NCBI RefSeq assembly: GCF_002006995.1 | Contig: NZ_MRUL01000007.1 | Location: 141,223-205,222 of the forward strand | Reading direction: 5' to 3' | DNA: 64,000 nt | DNA from: Izhakiella australiensis | Lineage (GTDB): Bacteria > Pseudomonadota > Gammaproteobacteria > Enterobacterales > Enterobacteriaceae | Shown: positions 17,993 through 26,498 of the stretch, one piece after another | How positions within the stretch are numbered: the first letter of the stretch is position 1 | Layout of the letters: each line of letters opens with the position of its first letter | Notes under the pieces: generated by a model | Seen by the model: only the letters and a program-made list of their open reading frames with translations | The model's database searches: none | What the model was told of the DNA's origin: nothing | Translations under genes and position numbers: made by a program

Positions 17993-18679
17993 TTAGCTGA
18001 TTTTATCGAAGTCGATCACCGTCCAGGCGCAGACTTCGTCAACGTGGATCGCCGCCAGCTTGCTGGCGCCTTCAATATCGCCGGCGATCATCGTTTCAAG
18101 GATCTGTCGGTGCCTTGCGGAAGCGCCTTTGGTGTTGGTCGTGCTGGTGGCGCCCGCCACGCGCAGCCATTCAACGTATGGCTCAATCGAGTCGCGAATA
18201 TTCAGCATGCGTGAGTTACCGCTGTATTCAACGATGCTGCGGTGCAAGTTCAGGTCGGATTCAAAGAAGGGCATATAGTTTCCTTCCTTAATTGCCTCAT
18301 CGGCCGCGTTAACTTCATCCAGCAGGCGGCGCATCACGGTGCGCGGCATGCGCTTGGTGGCTTCGGCGGTGGCAAACCATTCAATTGCTTTGCGAATGCC
18401 GCAGATTTCCTCTATATCCTGAATGGTAATTTCAGCAACGTAGGTGCCGGAGCGCGGTTTGGAAACCACCAGCCGGTCATTTTCGAGGCGCATCAGCGCT
18501 TCCCGTAACGGCATACGCGAGGTGCCGAATTCCTGTGCCAGATCCGGCAAAGACAGGCGCTGTCCCTGCCTGAGTTCGCCATAGACGATCTTGTGCCGGA
18601 TAACCTGATAAATTTGCAGCGACAGGCGATCGGGTAAAATAACTTCTGGCTGTCTGCGTGACACGATGGCGCTCTCCAT
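17993..18679 (-). CDS. FadR-subfamily GntR transcriptional regulator
   Basis: 228 aa. The N-terminal GntR winged helix covers about 16-85 (LSLPDLAQEFGTSRMPLREALMRLE), and an all-helical FCD ligand-binding domain covers about 92-215. It lies between the transporter and the lyase gene, all on the same strand, and probably senses a pathway acid. The repeated GATATCTAATAT boxes in front of both flanking genes are the best candidates for its binding site. Activator or repressor role not visible; most FCD regulators repress until the ligand binds. Confidence 0.88.
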   Translation of the reverse strand: MESAIVSRRQPEVILPDRLSLQIYQVIRHKIVYGELRQGQRLSLPDLAQEFGTSRMPLREALMRLENDRLVVSKPRSGTYVAEITIQDIEEICGIRKAIEWFATAEATKRMPRTVMRRLLDEVNAADEAIKEGNYMPFFESDLNLHRSIVEYSGNSRMLNIRDSIEPYVEWLRVAGATSTTNTKGASARHRQILETMIAGDIEGASKLAAIHVDEVCAWTVIDFDKIS

Positions 18680-18725
18680 TTAGCTGAATCCAGATTTCTG
18701 CCCGCCGCTGCGTCGCTGAAAGGCA

Positions 18726-20069
18726 TCAGTCGGTTGCATGGCAATCAGCCTGTTCGTCAGCCTGGCGGGTATTAAAACGATGTTTTGCCAGAATGCGCGG
18801 AGCGGTTTCCTGTGCAATCAGCGCGGTAACCAGGGTTATGGCGCCAGATAGCATCAAATATACGGAAATCATCCAAGGATTTCCATTGCCGGCGGCCAGT
18901 AGCAGGGTAGCGATAGTCGGCGCCATACCGCCTGCGATTATGGTGACTAATTGGGTAGAAATTGAAATGCCGGAATAGCGTAGCCTGGCCGGAAACAGCT
19001 CGCTGAAATAAGCCGGCTCAACGCCGTAAGTGCCGCCCTGGCCCAGATTATAAATCAGCACCACAAACGGAATCACATACAGCGGCATACCGGTTTGGAT
19101 CACCCAGAACATCGGAAAAGCGGAAACGATCACCACCAGCGACGAAAAAATAAAGGTTGGTCGGCGTCCAACGCGGTCGGATATCACGCCAAACAGATAG
19201 AACACGCCGATAGAGAGCAGGGCGCCTATCACGTTGGCCCAGAGAACCACCGACTTATCCATGCCGGTATTTTGCACGGCATAAGAGAGCAGAAACGCCA
19301 GCACAATAAAGCCAAACACGCTTTCTGAAAACTTCAGGCCGGCAACGATCAGCATCGGCTTAGCACTGTGCGTGAAAGCATCTTTGATCGGCTTCTCAGC
19401 CAGGCTGTTGGTGCGCTTCAGCTCGGTAAAATCAGGCGTTTCTTCCATTTTCATTCGCATCAACAGCCCGACCACCACCAGGATAGCGCTTGCCAGGAAA
19501 GGCAGGCGCCATCCCCATGACATAAAGCTTTCCTCCGGCAGCAGCGAGGCAAGGGCAAATGCGGTGGTGGAAAGCGCCACGCCGACGCCGTTGCCCATCT
19601 GGGTAAAGGAGCCATAGCGTCCGCGATGCTCAGGCGGTGAGTTCTCGACGGAAACCAGCACCGAGCCGCCCCATTCGCCGCCGACGGCGAAGCCCTGCAA
19701 CAGGCGCAAAATCGCCAGTAATACCGGCGCCCAGACGCCGATTTGCGCGGCGGTCGGTAGCAGGCCGATAAGCGTAGTTGCCGCTCCCATTAGCAGCAGC
19801 GTGGTAACCAGCGTGGCTTTGCGGCCAATACGATCGCCGTAATGACCAAAAACAAAGCCCCCCAGCGGTCGGGCAATAAATCCCGCGCTGAAGATGGCAA
19901 AAGAAGAGAGCATGCCGACCCACGGCGTGTCGTGCGGGAAAAAGAGTTTGCCAAAAACCAGCGCTGATGCGGTACCGAAAATAAAAAAATCATACCATTC
20001 GATGGCGGTGCCAATCAGGGCCGCCATTGCCGCCGTGCGGCTCACCTGCGGGTTTATTGCTGATTGCAT
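18726..20069 (-). CDS. MFS transporter, metabolite:H+ symporter (MHS) family
   Basis: 447 aa, about 12 membrane segments. The N-terminus IGTAIEWYDFFIFG and the loop GHYGDRIGRK with LLQGFAVGGEWGG are hallmarks of the MHS family (ShiA, KgtP, ProP relatives), which import organic acids with protons. As first gene of the block MFS-GntR-lyase-dehydrogenase it is the likely uptake system for the pathway substrate. An operator-like site lies 28 bases upstream of its start. Substrate is inferred only as a hydroxylated carboxylic acid. Confidence 0.88.
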   Translation of the reverse strand: MQSAINPQVSRTAAMAALIGTAIEWYDFFIFGTASALVFGKLFFPHDTPWVGMLSSFAIFSAGFIARPLGGFVFGHYGDRIGRKATLVTTLLLMGAATTLIGLLPTAAQIGVWAPVLLAILRLLQGFAVGGEWGGSVLVSVENSPPEHRGRYGSFTQMGNGVGVALSTTAFALASLLPEESFMSWGWRLPFLASAILVVVGLLMRMKMEETPDFTELKRTNSLAEKPIKDAFTHSAKPMLIVAGLKFSESVFGFIVLAFLLSYAVQNTGMDKSVVLWANVIGALLSIGVFYLFGVISDRVGRRPTFIFSSLVVIVSAFPMFWVIQTGMPLYVIPFVVLIYNLGQGGTYGVEPAYFSELFPARLRYSGISISTQLVTIIAGGMAPTIATLLLAAGNGNPWMISVYLMLSGAITLVTALIAQETAPRILAKHRFNTRQADEQADCHATD

Positions 20070-20097
20070 AATTATGATCCCTGGGTCTGGTTGTTTT

Positions 20098-20110
20098 GAT
20101 ATCTAATATC
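20098..20110. promoter_or_regulatory. Candidate GntR operator upstream of the MHS transporter
   Basis: GATATCTAATATC is a 13-base palindrome (GATAT-N3-ATATC) sharing the core of the site at 17927. It lies just ahead of the transporter gene. Confidence 0.55.
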
Positions 20111-20483
20111 CTAGTTGTATTGATCTGCGTCAATGTAAAGCGACAGATTCTGTGATCTGATCCTATTTTGTATATTTAACTTACTGGATTTTATGATTTA
20201 AATTGATCTTGATGATCACTTGGTGGCTTGTTTTTAATTGATATCCAGTAACGCGACGTTGGCGCGTAGAAAAGCGCCAGAACGCGGTTAATCAGGGGAT
20301 TGGCCGTATGGATAGAGTGATAGCGCGCTGGCAGCTGTTGGCTAGCGCTGCCGGCTTCTTCAGCGTGCGCGCGCGGTGGTCGTATAACACCCTGATTTCC
20401 ACGGCCTGCGGCAGCTCTGCGTTAGCGTGGTGAATGCCGCCATCCTGAGGGATGCGGGCGACTGACTGATGCACTGCCGATGA
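20111..20483. other. Intergenic region without a supported gene
   Basis: The left half (to about 20260) is AT-rich and probably holds the transporter promoter. The right half is GC-rich and carries only a 60-codon minus-strand frame and a 42-codon plus-strand frame. Neither shows a recognisable domain or convincing ribosome site. It could be an eroded gene fragment. I call no gene here. Confidence 0.5.
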
Positions 20484-20831
20484 TCAGGCCGCCATCATCA
20501 GCACTGCATCGTCGTTTGCCGCCGGCAGACGCTGGCTTTCCGTCAGAGGACGGTGGTTAATGGTCAGTATGGTGCCGCCGTCGCCGTCTGCATCGATGGT
20601 AAAACGCACTTCGCTTGCCGGCCAGGGCGCCTCACCTTCCTTCATGCGATAGCGCACTTCTTTTCCGGGGATGGATGAGACTGGCTCAGGGCTATGCAGG
20701 GTATCATCTGGCAGCCACTGTTGGCGGTATTCGGCAATAGTCACTGCGCGCCAGACTTTCTCCGGTGCGGCATCCAGCCGATATTCGAGAACAAGTTCCG
20801 TTGCCTCATTTTTAGTTTCAACGTCGGTCAT
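20484..20831 (-). CDS. SRPBCC/AHSA1-like domain protein
   Basis: 115 aa. The start LVLEYRLDAAPEKVWRAVTIAEYRQQWLP is the typical N-terminus of Aha1-like SRPBCC proteins, which form a helix-grip hydrophobic pocket. It is shorter than the common 140-160 aa, but the ending LPAANDDAVLMMAA resembles the tail of a short proteobacterial subgroup, so it need not be truncated. The gene overlaps the upstream ArsR gene by ATGA. ArsR-SRPBCC pairs are common in bacteria; their ligands are mostly unknown. Confidence 0.8.
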   Translation of the reverse strand: MTDVETKNEATELVLEYRLDAAPEKVWRAVTIAEYRQQWLPDDTLHSPEPVSSIPGKEVRYRMKEGEAPWPASEVRFTIDADGDGGTILTINHRPLTESQRLPAANDDAVLMMAA

Positions 20832-21145
20832 TGGTCCATGTCCTTCAGTAAATGATTGAGTGCATTGATGCGCTCTGGCCAGAACGCGTGATATTTCGCC
20901 AGCCAGCTCAGCATCAGCGAAAGTCCCTGCGGGTCGACCTCATAGTTAACGAAGCGACCCTGACGCGCCTCGCGTACCAGCCTGGCATCGCGCAGCACGG
21001 CAAGGTGTTGAGACATTGCTGGCTGGCTGATGTCGATCCCCGCGCGCAGGGCGGTGGCGTTCATTCGGCCGTTGACCAGCTTGTCAAAAATGGCCCGGCG
21101 AGTGGGGTCGGCCAGGGCTTTGAATATGGCGTTTTCGTTCATCAT
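20828..21145 (-). CDS. ArsR-family regulator paired with SRPBCC protein
   Basis: 105 aa winged-helix repressor: AIFKALADPTRRAIFDKL at residues 6-23, then recognition helix region DISQPAMSQHLAVLRDARLV. It has no cysteine, so it does not use a thiolate metal site of the classical ArsR type. It belongs to the group that sits in operon with AHSA1-like proteins. ATG at 21145 (MMN) or 21142 are both possible. Overlap with the SRPBCC gene implies coupled translation and likely autoregulation. Confidence 0.87.
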   Translation of the reverse strand: MMNENAIFKALADPTRRAIFDKLVNGRMNATALRAGIDISQPAMSQHLAVLRDARLVREARQGRFVNYEVDPQGLSLMLSWLAKYHAFWPERINALNHLLKDMDQ

Positions 21146-21180
21146 TTTACATTAGCAGGCGCTTATGTCGGGCGCAACGC

Positions 21181-21804
21181 TCAGCCGGTACGCTTTCGCG
21201 GCTGGCCAGGCTTTACGATTTCGCTTTCCGCAACGATGATTTTTGCCACCAGGCCATATGCCACCGCCTGTTCAGCGCTCATCCAGAAGTCGCGTTGAGT
21301 ATCGGCATCGATCTTTTCCACCGTTTGTCCGGTGGCCTCGGCAAAAATGGCGTTCAGTCGGTTCTTCATCCTGACTATCTCGTCGCGATAGATTTCCAGA
21401 GTAGTGGCCGGCCCCTGCATCCCCCCCGCCGGCTGATGAAGCAGAAATCGGGTATTCGGCAGGGCATAGCGATTGGCTTTTTTCGCCGCTGCGTAAATCA
21501 GGGCGCCGGCGCTGGCGACGCTGCCGGTTCCTACCACGATAACCTCTGGCCTGATAAAGCGGATGGCATCAAAGATCATGTCGCCGGATTCAACGTGCCC
21601 ACCGGGTGAGTTAACAAAAACAGAGATTGGCTCATCACTGATGGCGGCCAGAATGTGTAGCTGCTGCACTGCTTCCTTCGCCATCTTCTCCTCAACGGTG
21701 CCGGTAATAAAAATTTTTCGGGCTTTGAGAAGGCTATCCGTAAGCAGGGGATTCTGAGGGACAAATTTCTCCGTCTCCTCCCTGTCGTTGTTGTTGTAGA
21801 ACAT
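21181..21804 (-). CDS. Stand-alone ClpP-family serine protease subunit
   Basis: 207 aa. ClpP fold with an intact triad: S98 in GSVASAG, H123 in FLLHQPAGG, and D172 in TQRDFWMSAEQAVAYGL. The family forms a 14-subunit barrel that degrades proteins delivered by ClpA or ClpX. This copy differs from housekeeping ClpP in the oxyanion neighbourhood (GSVASAG instead of GQAASMG) and has no clpX or other unfoldase gene beside it. It is probably a paralogue with a distinct partner or condition. Single gene; a 560-base AT-rich region lies upstream. Confidence 0.87.
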   Translation of the reverse strand: MFYNNNDREETEKFVPQNPLLTDSLLKARKIFITGTVEEKMAKEAVQQLHILAAISDEPISVFVNSPGGHVESGDMIFDAIRFIRPEVIVVGTGSVASAGALIYAAAKKANRYALPNTRFLLHQPAGGMQGPATTLEIYRDEIVRMKNRLNAIFAEATGQTVEKIDADTQRDFWMSAEQAVAYGLVAKIIVAESEIVKPGQPRKRTG

Positions 21805-22353
21805 AAAAACTCCCGGCGTTGGCTGCTATCAATGCGTAGCCCGGCGCATTGCGGACTGGATACGTACAGCAGGCGAAGGCCGCGCGACGTCTCCGGGTCA
21901 GTGCGGGATTTTCATCGGCGGCGGCGTATCTGCCTGCATTAATTATATAAGCACACACTTATGTATTCAGCAAGTCCGCGATGTTAGCCAGCAGCCTGGC
22001 GCGCGCTCAGGCGAAGGCTACAGGTGGCTGGTGGTTTGCGTTAAAGGCGGAGCAGTTGCATGAGCGGATGATTTTAATTATTGCATCTGGCAGTTTTAAT
22101 CCGCTGCACAAATAAGAAGAGCTTTGTTATTTTAGTTTGAGGCGCGTTTTATAGTCATTTATTCCAAGGGTGGTGTTCTTAGCGCCGGTGCATTTTTTTT
22201 AAATTAAGTAAGGCGACATCTTCGGGATTATTGTGACGAAGCGTACAGTCGCTATCTTTTTTTGATTTGAAAATCGCTATTTGATGAAAGTGGCTTTATT
22301 ATTCTGAAATACATATAAACCCTGACGGTGACTGCTGCGCATATTTGTGAAAT
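21805..22353. other. AT-rich intergenic region between clpP-like and peroxiredoxin genes
   Basis: About 550 bases, becoming clearly AT-rich from 22060. It must contain divergent promoters for the ClpP-like gene (minus) and the peroxiredoxin operon (plus). I see no supported coding frame, RNA gene or strong hairpin. Confidence 0.6.
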
Positions 22354-22369
22354 ATTCAATATATTGAAT
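22354..22369. promoter_or_regulatory. ArsR-type operator ahead of the peroxiredoxin gene
   Basis: ATTCAATATATTGAAT is a perfect 16-base palindrome of the form ATTC-N8-GAAT, the site type reported for BigR/SqrR-like ArsR repressors. It ends three bases before the AGGAAA ribosome site, so a bound repressor would block transcription. A second copy lies at 23650-23665. Confidence 0.75.
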
Positions 22370-22385
22370 GTCAGGAAAATTGCTT

Positions 22386-23072
22386 ATGTATCGTTCAGAA
22401 AAAAATGACTTATCATCAGATTATGGCCGTTCGCCTTTTTTATATGATGAGGCGCCCGATTTTTCCGCCCGATCAACGCAGGGTGATATTAACCTCAGTG
22501 ACTTTCGCGGTCGCTGGGTATTATTATTTTCGCATCCAGCGGATTTTACGCCGGTATGCACCAGCGAGCTGGTAGCATTTGCCCGTAATGCCGGGAGATT
22601 TGAGGCGCTAAACTGCCAGCTACTGGCGCTGTCGGTCGATGGACTTTACGCCCATCTGGCATGGCTTAACAGCATCAAGGTGAATTTTAACGTCGATATC
22701 TCCTTCCCGCTGATTGAAGATCCCTCCATGGTGGTGGCGCGCGCCTTTGGTATGCTGCCGCGCAATTCACATTCATCCGGCACCGTTCGCGGAAGCTTTC
22801 TTATCGATCCGCAGGGCATCATTCAGGCAATTAACTGGTATCCAATTTCAACCGGGCGTTCCGTGGCGGAACAGCTGCGCCAGCTTGAAGCCATAAAACT
22901 TAGCTATGAATTCCCTCTCTATACGCCAGCGGAATGGCAGGCGGGCGATGATGCAATCATACCGCCTCCGCGCACGGTGGAAGGGGTGCGTCAGCGCCGG
23001 GAAGATGCCAGCGCGCTGGAATGGTATTACAAAACCTGTGCGAGTGCCGCGCCTGTAAAGGAGAAGGAATAA
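22386..23072 (+). CDS. Peroxiredoxin, Prx6/LsfA-like
   Basis: 228 aa from ATG 22386, chosen over 22368 because AGGAAA sits seven bases before it and 22368 overlaps an operator. AhpC/TSA thioredoxin fold: peroxidatic C58 in HPADFTPVCTSE, then RGSFLIDPQGIIQAINWYP, and a long Prx6-type C-terminal arm. A further cysteine lies in the arm (YYKTCAS) and one near residue 79, so a purely 1-Cys cycle is not assured. Reduces hydrogen peroxide or organic peroxides. In Pseudomonas, LsfA is linked to sulfonate use, which fits the transporter cluster here. One-base overlap with the next gene. Confidence 0.88.
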   Translation: MYRSEKNDLSSDYGRSPFLYDEAPDFSARSTQGDINLSDFRGRWVLLFSHPADFTPVCTSELVAFARNAGRFEALNCQLLALSVDGLYAHLAWLNSIKVNFNVDISFPLIEDPSMVVARAFGMLPRNSHSSGTVRGSFLIDPQGIIQAINWYPISTGRSVAEQLRQLEAIKLSYEFPLYTPAEWQAGDDAIIPPPRTVEGVRQRREDASALEWYYKTCASAAPVKEKE

Positions 23073-23455
23073 TGGCAGAAACCCGCGGCAACAACGTCGC
23101 CATGCTGCTTCGATTGCTCGGTCATCCCGTACGGCTGCATATCGCTTTGCTGCTGCACCAGCAGCCGCAAACGGTATCAATGCTGGAGGCGCAGCTCAAT
23201 ATTCGTCAGCCGACAATTTCACAGCATTTGGCCGTGCTGCGCGAAGCGGGAATGCTCTTCGCCACGCGCGAAGCAAAGTCGGTTACCTATGCGGTGAGCG
23301 ATGGCTTGCCTGCGCGCTTACTGTCGGCCCTTGCAGCGCTGCAGGCGCAAAGCAGCAGTGAGCATAGCGTCGTCACGCCGGCTAAGAGCGCAAACGCATC
23401 GCGCCCCGGCGACGAACTGGTATTTGCTACCTTGAAATATTCCGATCAGACCTGA
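23072..23455 (+). CDS. Cysteine-free BigR/SqrR-like ArsR regulator
   Basis: 127 aa. Winged-helix ArsR protein: LLGHPVRLHIALLLHQQPQTV at the N-terminal helices, LNIRQPTISQHLAVLREAGML as recognition region. The ATG overlaps the peroxiredoxin stop (TAATG) and has GGAGAAGGA upstream. The predicted product contains no cysteine at all, so it cannot use the dithiol switch known for BigR, SqrR or YgaV, although ATTC-N8-GAAT sites stand before its own operon and before the next one. A C-terminal tail of about 30 residues is low in complexity. Likely local repressor of the whole cluster. Confidence 0.88.
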   Translation: MAETRGNNVAMLLRLLGHPVRLHIALLLHQQPQTVSMLEAQLNIRQPTISQHLAVLREAGMLFATREAKSVTYAVSDGLPARLLSALAALQAQSSSEHSVVTPAKSANASRPGDELVFATLKYSDQT

Positions 23456-23647
23456 ACTAATTGCGGCAATAAAAAACCTCCGGCGCGAAACCTGAGTTGA
23501 TACAGCTGAATACGCAGGCATCAATTTATTATCTCAGAGGTCAGTGCGCTAAAGACGATAAACGCATTAAGATGACACTAATATATATTTATATTTTTTT
23601 ACCTTTGCCTGTAGCGTGAGATTACTTATTCAATCTGAGCTAAATAT

Positions 23648-23667
23648 ACATTCAATATTATGAATGT
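23648..23667. promoter_or_regulatory. ArsR-type operator ahead of the dioxygenase-transporter operon
   Basis: ACATTCAATATTATGAATGT has 7-base perfect arms and contains ATTC-N8-GAAT (23650-23665), the same pattern as the site at 22354. It lies 33 bases before the dioxygenase start. Confidence 0.72.
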
Positions 23668-23699
23668 GTCCGTAGTTCATCATAAAATGGGTATTCTCA

Positions 23700-24620
23700 A
23701 TGAGTTCTGACCTTATTCATCTGCACCAGCCGCTTGACCCGGAGTTTCATCAACCGGCCGTTCTCGATCCGGAAACGTTTCGTCATCAGCCAGAAACTTT
23801 TGCCGATATCACTATCCGGCCATTTACGCCGGTGGCAGGTGGTATTGTCGACGGTTTTCAGCTGCGGGAGGGCAAGGAGGTTGCAGAGCCGGTGCGAAAG
23901 TTTCTCTACCGGTCATTGCTTAAATATGGTTTTTTATCATTTGTACCCGGCTCGGTGAATAGCCATACCTTTGAATATTTTTCCCAATTATTTGGCACAC
24001 CGCGCTTTGCTGGCAATCCTCAGGCGCCGCGTACCGGGGCGGGAGAGCTCAATGCGATAGACTCTTCGCGCAAAAAAACGCGTACCAATTACATCTGGCA
24101 TATTGACCAGGCCTATCGGCCAGAGCCGCAAAAGCTCACTGCGTTGCATGCGCTAAAAGCGCCCGGGTTCGGCGGTGAGACTATTTTTACTGATGCTACC
24201 GCTGCCTATCGTCTGCTGGACGCTAAATTAGCCGCCTGGCTGGATACGCTCAGCCTGATTAATAATGGCGACCAGATGGGGCTTATTTCCATGTCCTACC
24301 CCCAGCCTGAACTGTTGTTTGAGGCGCGCCAGAAAACGCCGCCTTTGCAGGCGCCGCTGGTGCGTATTCATCCTGAAACCGGCGCCAAACAGCTGTTCCC
24401 CTGTGAGCTATATGCGCAGCGGGTCCTTGGACTGCCGCGTATCGTCAGCGACCACGTTCTGCATATCGTTTTTGAATACTTACGTTCGCCGGAAGTGCTC
24501 GCCCAGTATTACTGGCAGGACGGCGCCACGCTGATCTGGGATAACCGGATTGTTCACCATCGCGGCGTCTTTAACTATGGCGGCCAGGAACGCGTGCTGC
24601 ACCGCGCGGTTATCGACTGA
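23700..24620 (+). CDS. TauD/TfdA-family Fe(II)/2-oxoglutarate dioxygenase
   Basis: 306 aa. The iron facial triad is visible: H134 and D136 in YIWHIDQAY, and the distal histidine H287 in NRIVHHRGV. The 2-oxoglutarate arginine is R302 in RVLHRAV. Family members hydroxylate a carbon next to a sulfonate, sulfate ester or similar group, which then falls apart to release sulfite. Beside an SsuABC-like importer and a sulfurtransferase, it probably frees sulfur from an organosulfur compound, though which one is not shown. First gene of an operon running to 29462; an ArsR-type operator stands in front. Confidence 0.87.
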   Translation: MSSDLIHLHQPLDPEFHQPAVLDPETFRHQPETFADITIRPFTPVAGGIVDGFQLREGKEVAEPVRKFLYRSLLKYGFLSFVPGSVNSHTFEYFSQLFGTPRFAGNPQAPRTGAGELNAIDSSRKKTRTNYIWHIDQAYRPEPQKLTALHALKAPGFGGETIFTDATAAYRLLDAKLAAWLDTLSLINNGDQMGLISMSYPQPELLFEARQKTPPLQAPLVRIHPETGAKQLFPCELYAQRVLGLPRIVSDHVLHIVFEYLRSPEVLAQYYWQDGATLIWDNRIVHHRGVFNYGGQERVLHRAVID

Positions 24621-24633
24621 GTGGCGGGTAATC

Positions 24634-25650
24634 ATGATGAACCAATTTAACCCGACGGGGCGCAGTGCTTTTATCGCAGTGCTGATGCTGCTGTTTTTCA
24701 CCGCAGGCGCTAAGGCCGGGACGTTACCGCAATTAAACATCACCGTATTTGCCGCACCTTCGCAAAGTATCTGGATCCCTGCGCTTATACAGCATCTGGA
24801 GCTGGATAAGAAAAACGGTTTTAAGCTCAACGTTACGCCAAAGCCTTCTAACGTCGCCTATACCGATTTTGCCACCGGCAAAGATTCATTTTGCTATTGC
24901 GCTGCCGTGCCAGCCGTTTCCCGCTTTAAGCAGCAGGGCGCGAATATTGCCCTGTTGTGGAACGTATTCAATTTTGAGTCGGATATTGTGGTTAAAGATC
25001 CGGCAATCAAAACCCTGGCGGATTTACAGGGGAAAACCCTGCTTACCGACACTATCTCAGGCGGTTGGGCGCTGTCGAAATGGTTCTTTGAGCAGCAGGG
25101 ATTGGATATGAATAAAATCACCGTGAAATCTTCCAGCGTGCGCGGCGCGGCGTTTCTGGCGGAGCTGCAGCTTAACCGCGTCGACGCGCTGTTGGTAAAC
25201 CCGATTGAAGGGGCGGCAGCGGTGCAGCAAAGCCAGGGGCAGCTGCATACCATCGCTGTGTTCAACCAGGCGCTGTGGAAAAAGGTTTCCGGCACCGATT
25301 TTGTTCCTCAGGTGACCACTGGCGTAGCAACCGGATGGTTAGCCCAACCGGAAAACCAGGACCTGGCCCGCCGATTCTATGCCGCAAACCGTGAAGCTGC
25401 CGCCTATATTGCCGCGCAGCCCGAGGCGGCGGCAAAGCTGGTTGCGCATGATGCAAAGCTTGACGTGCCGACCATGGTGCAGGTGCTGCGTCGCTATCGT
25501 GACTTAATCCACATCGAGCCGCTGGCGTCGCATCGCAACACCATCGCGCTGCTGACGCAAAAACTATTGCCAGAGGCGCAACTGCTGCCCCGCCCGCTGA
25601 CGGACGATGAGCTGAATACTTTGGTGCCTGATTTTGACGTTAGTCGTTAA
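24634..25650 (+). CDS. ABC substrate-binding protein, SsuA/TauA/NMT1 family
   Basis: 338 aa precursor from ATG 24634 (MMNQFNP); a longer frame into the dioxygenase gene was rejected. Hydrophobic signal segment at about 10-28 (AFIAVLMLLFFTAGAKA). The mature part starts LPQLNITVFAAPSQSIWIPALIQHL and includes TLADLQGKTLLTDTISGGWAL, like alkanesulfonate and nitrate-type binding proteins. Binds the operon's substrate in the periplasm for the permease and ATPase that follow. Mature cysteines occur in FCYCAAVPAV, unusual in this position and worth a look. Confidence 0.85.
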   Translation: MMNQFNPTGRSAFIAVLMLLFFTAGAKAGTLPQLNITVFAAPSQSIWIPALIQHLELDKKNGFKLNVTPKPSNVAYTDFATGKDSFCYCAAVPAVSRFKQQGANIALLWNVFNFESDIVVKDPAIKTLADLQGKTLLTDTISGGWALSKWFFEQQGLDMNKITVKSSSVRGAAFLAELQLNRVDALLVNPIEGAAAVQQSQGQLHTIAVFNQALWKKVSGTDFVPQVTTGVATGWLAQPENQDLARRFYAANREAAAYIAAQPEAAAKLVAHDAKLDVPTMVQVLRRYRDLIHIEPLASHRNTIALLTQKLLPEAQLLPRPLTDDELNTLVPDFDVSR

Positions 25651-25664
25651 CGGAGCGAGGTCCT

Positions 25665-26498
25665 GTGAGCAATCTATCGAATCAAATAATAAAGGCAGGG
25701 ACTTTCCGACAGCGAGCGAAGCGAAATAATCCGCGTCGCCTCCCGTGGGAAGGCTCTCTGGCTATCGCCATTCTGCTCGGCGCGTGGGTGTGGGCTTCGC
25801 GTTATTCGACGCCGATGTTTTTTCCTTCGTTAACGCAGATATTCACCAATATAGTCGCTCTGCTTTCCACTCAGGAGGGCTGGGCTTCAGTCGGAACCAC
25901 CTACGCACGCATTTTGTTTTATCTCGCCGGGTCTTTTGTTATCGCCTCACTGCTGGGGCTGCTGGCGGCCTGGAACAGACATATTGAGCGCTTTTTGCTG
26001 CCGCTTATTGAACTAAAGCAAGGGATTCCGGCGCTGTGCTGGGTGCTGTTTGCGATTATCTGGTTTGCTGACAGCGAGGCGCGGATCGCTTTCGTCGTGG
26101 TGACATCTGCTCTGCCAACCTTTTTCTATCAGTCGCGCGACGCGCTGCGCAGCATTCCTCGCGACTGGGTTGAACTGGTGCATTCACTGCGCCCAACGCC
26201 GTGGCAAAAGGCGCGTATTTTATGGTGGCCGGCAGTGTTGCCCGCGCTGCTGACGGGATGGCGCATCAATATCGGCAATGCCACGCGCGTCACCATAATG
26301 GCCGAGCTGCTTGGTGGCATCAGTGGCATCGGTCATGAACTTCGGGTCTCTCAGGAGATGTTTCGCATGGATCAAACCATTGTCTGGACCGCGGTGCTGG
26401 TTTTGTTTGTGATTGTCAGCAATGCGCTAATCAGCCTGGCTGAGCGTCACTATCTTTTTTATCGCTCCGGCGATGGGGTGGGCGACAATGTCAACTGA
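25665..26498 (+). CDS. ABC permease, SsuC/TauC-like
   Basis: 277 aa from GTG 25665, with GGAGCGAGG upstream. About six membrane segments and the EAA loop SIPRDWVELVHSLRPTPWQKARILWWPAVLPAL near residues 165-197. The C-terminal region overlaps the ATPase gene by about 11-26 bases depending on which start that gene uses. Forms the inner-membrane channel for the SsuA-like binding protein. Substrate inferred as an organosulfur compound. Confidence 0.87.
   Translation: MSNLSNQIIKAGTFRQRAKRNNPRRLPWEGSLAIAILLGAWVWASRYSTPMFFPSLTQIFTNIVALLSTQEGWASVGTTYARILFYLAGSFVIASLLGLLAAWNRHIERFLLPLIELKQGIPALCWVLFAIIWFADSEARIAFVVVTSALPTFFYQSRDALRSIPRDWVELVHSLRPTPWQKARILWWPAVLPALLTGWRINIGNATRVTIMAELLGGISGIGHELRVSQEMFRMDQTIVWTAVLVLFVIVSNALISLAERHYLFYRSGDGVGDNVN

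Noticed and set aside
20292..20474. 60-codon minus-strand frame downstream of the transporter promoter
   Set aside because: No ribosome site, no recognisable domain and no conserved neighbour; could be a gene scar but not supportable as a gene.
22368..22385. ATG 22368 as peroxiredoxin start
   Set aside because: It overlaps the palindromic operator and precedes the ribosome site; ATG 22386 has AGGAAA at proper spacing.
23456..23647. Terminator or small RNA between the ArsR gene and the dioxygenase operon
   Set aside because: No stable hairpin with T-run was found; only AT-rich sequence and the operator at its right edge.
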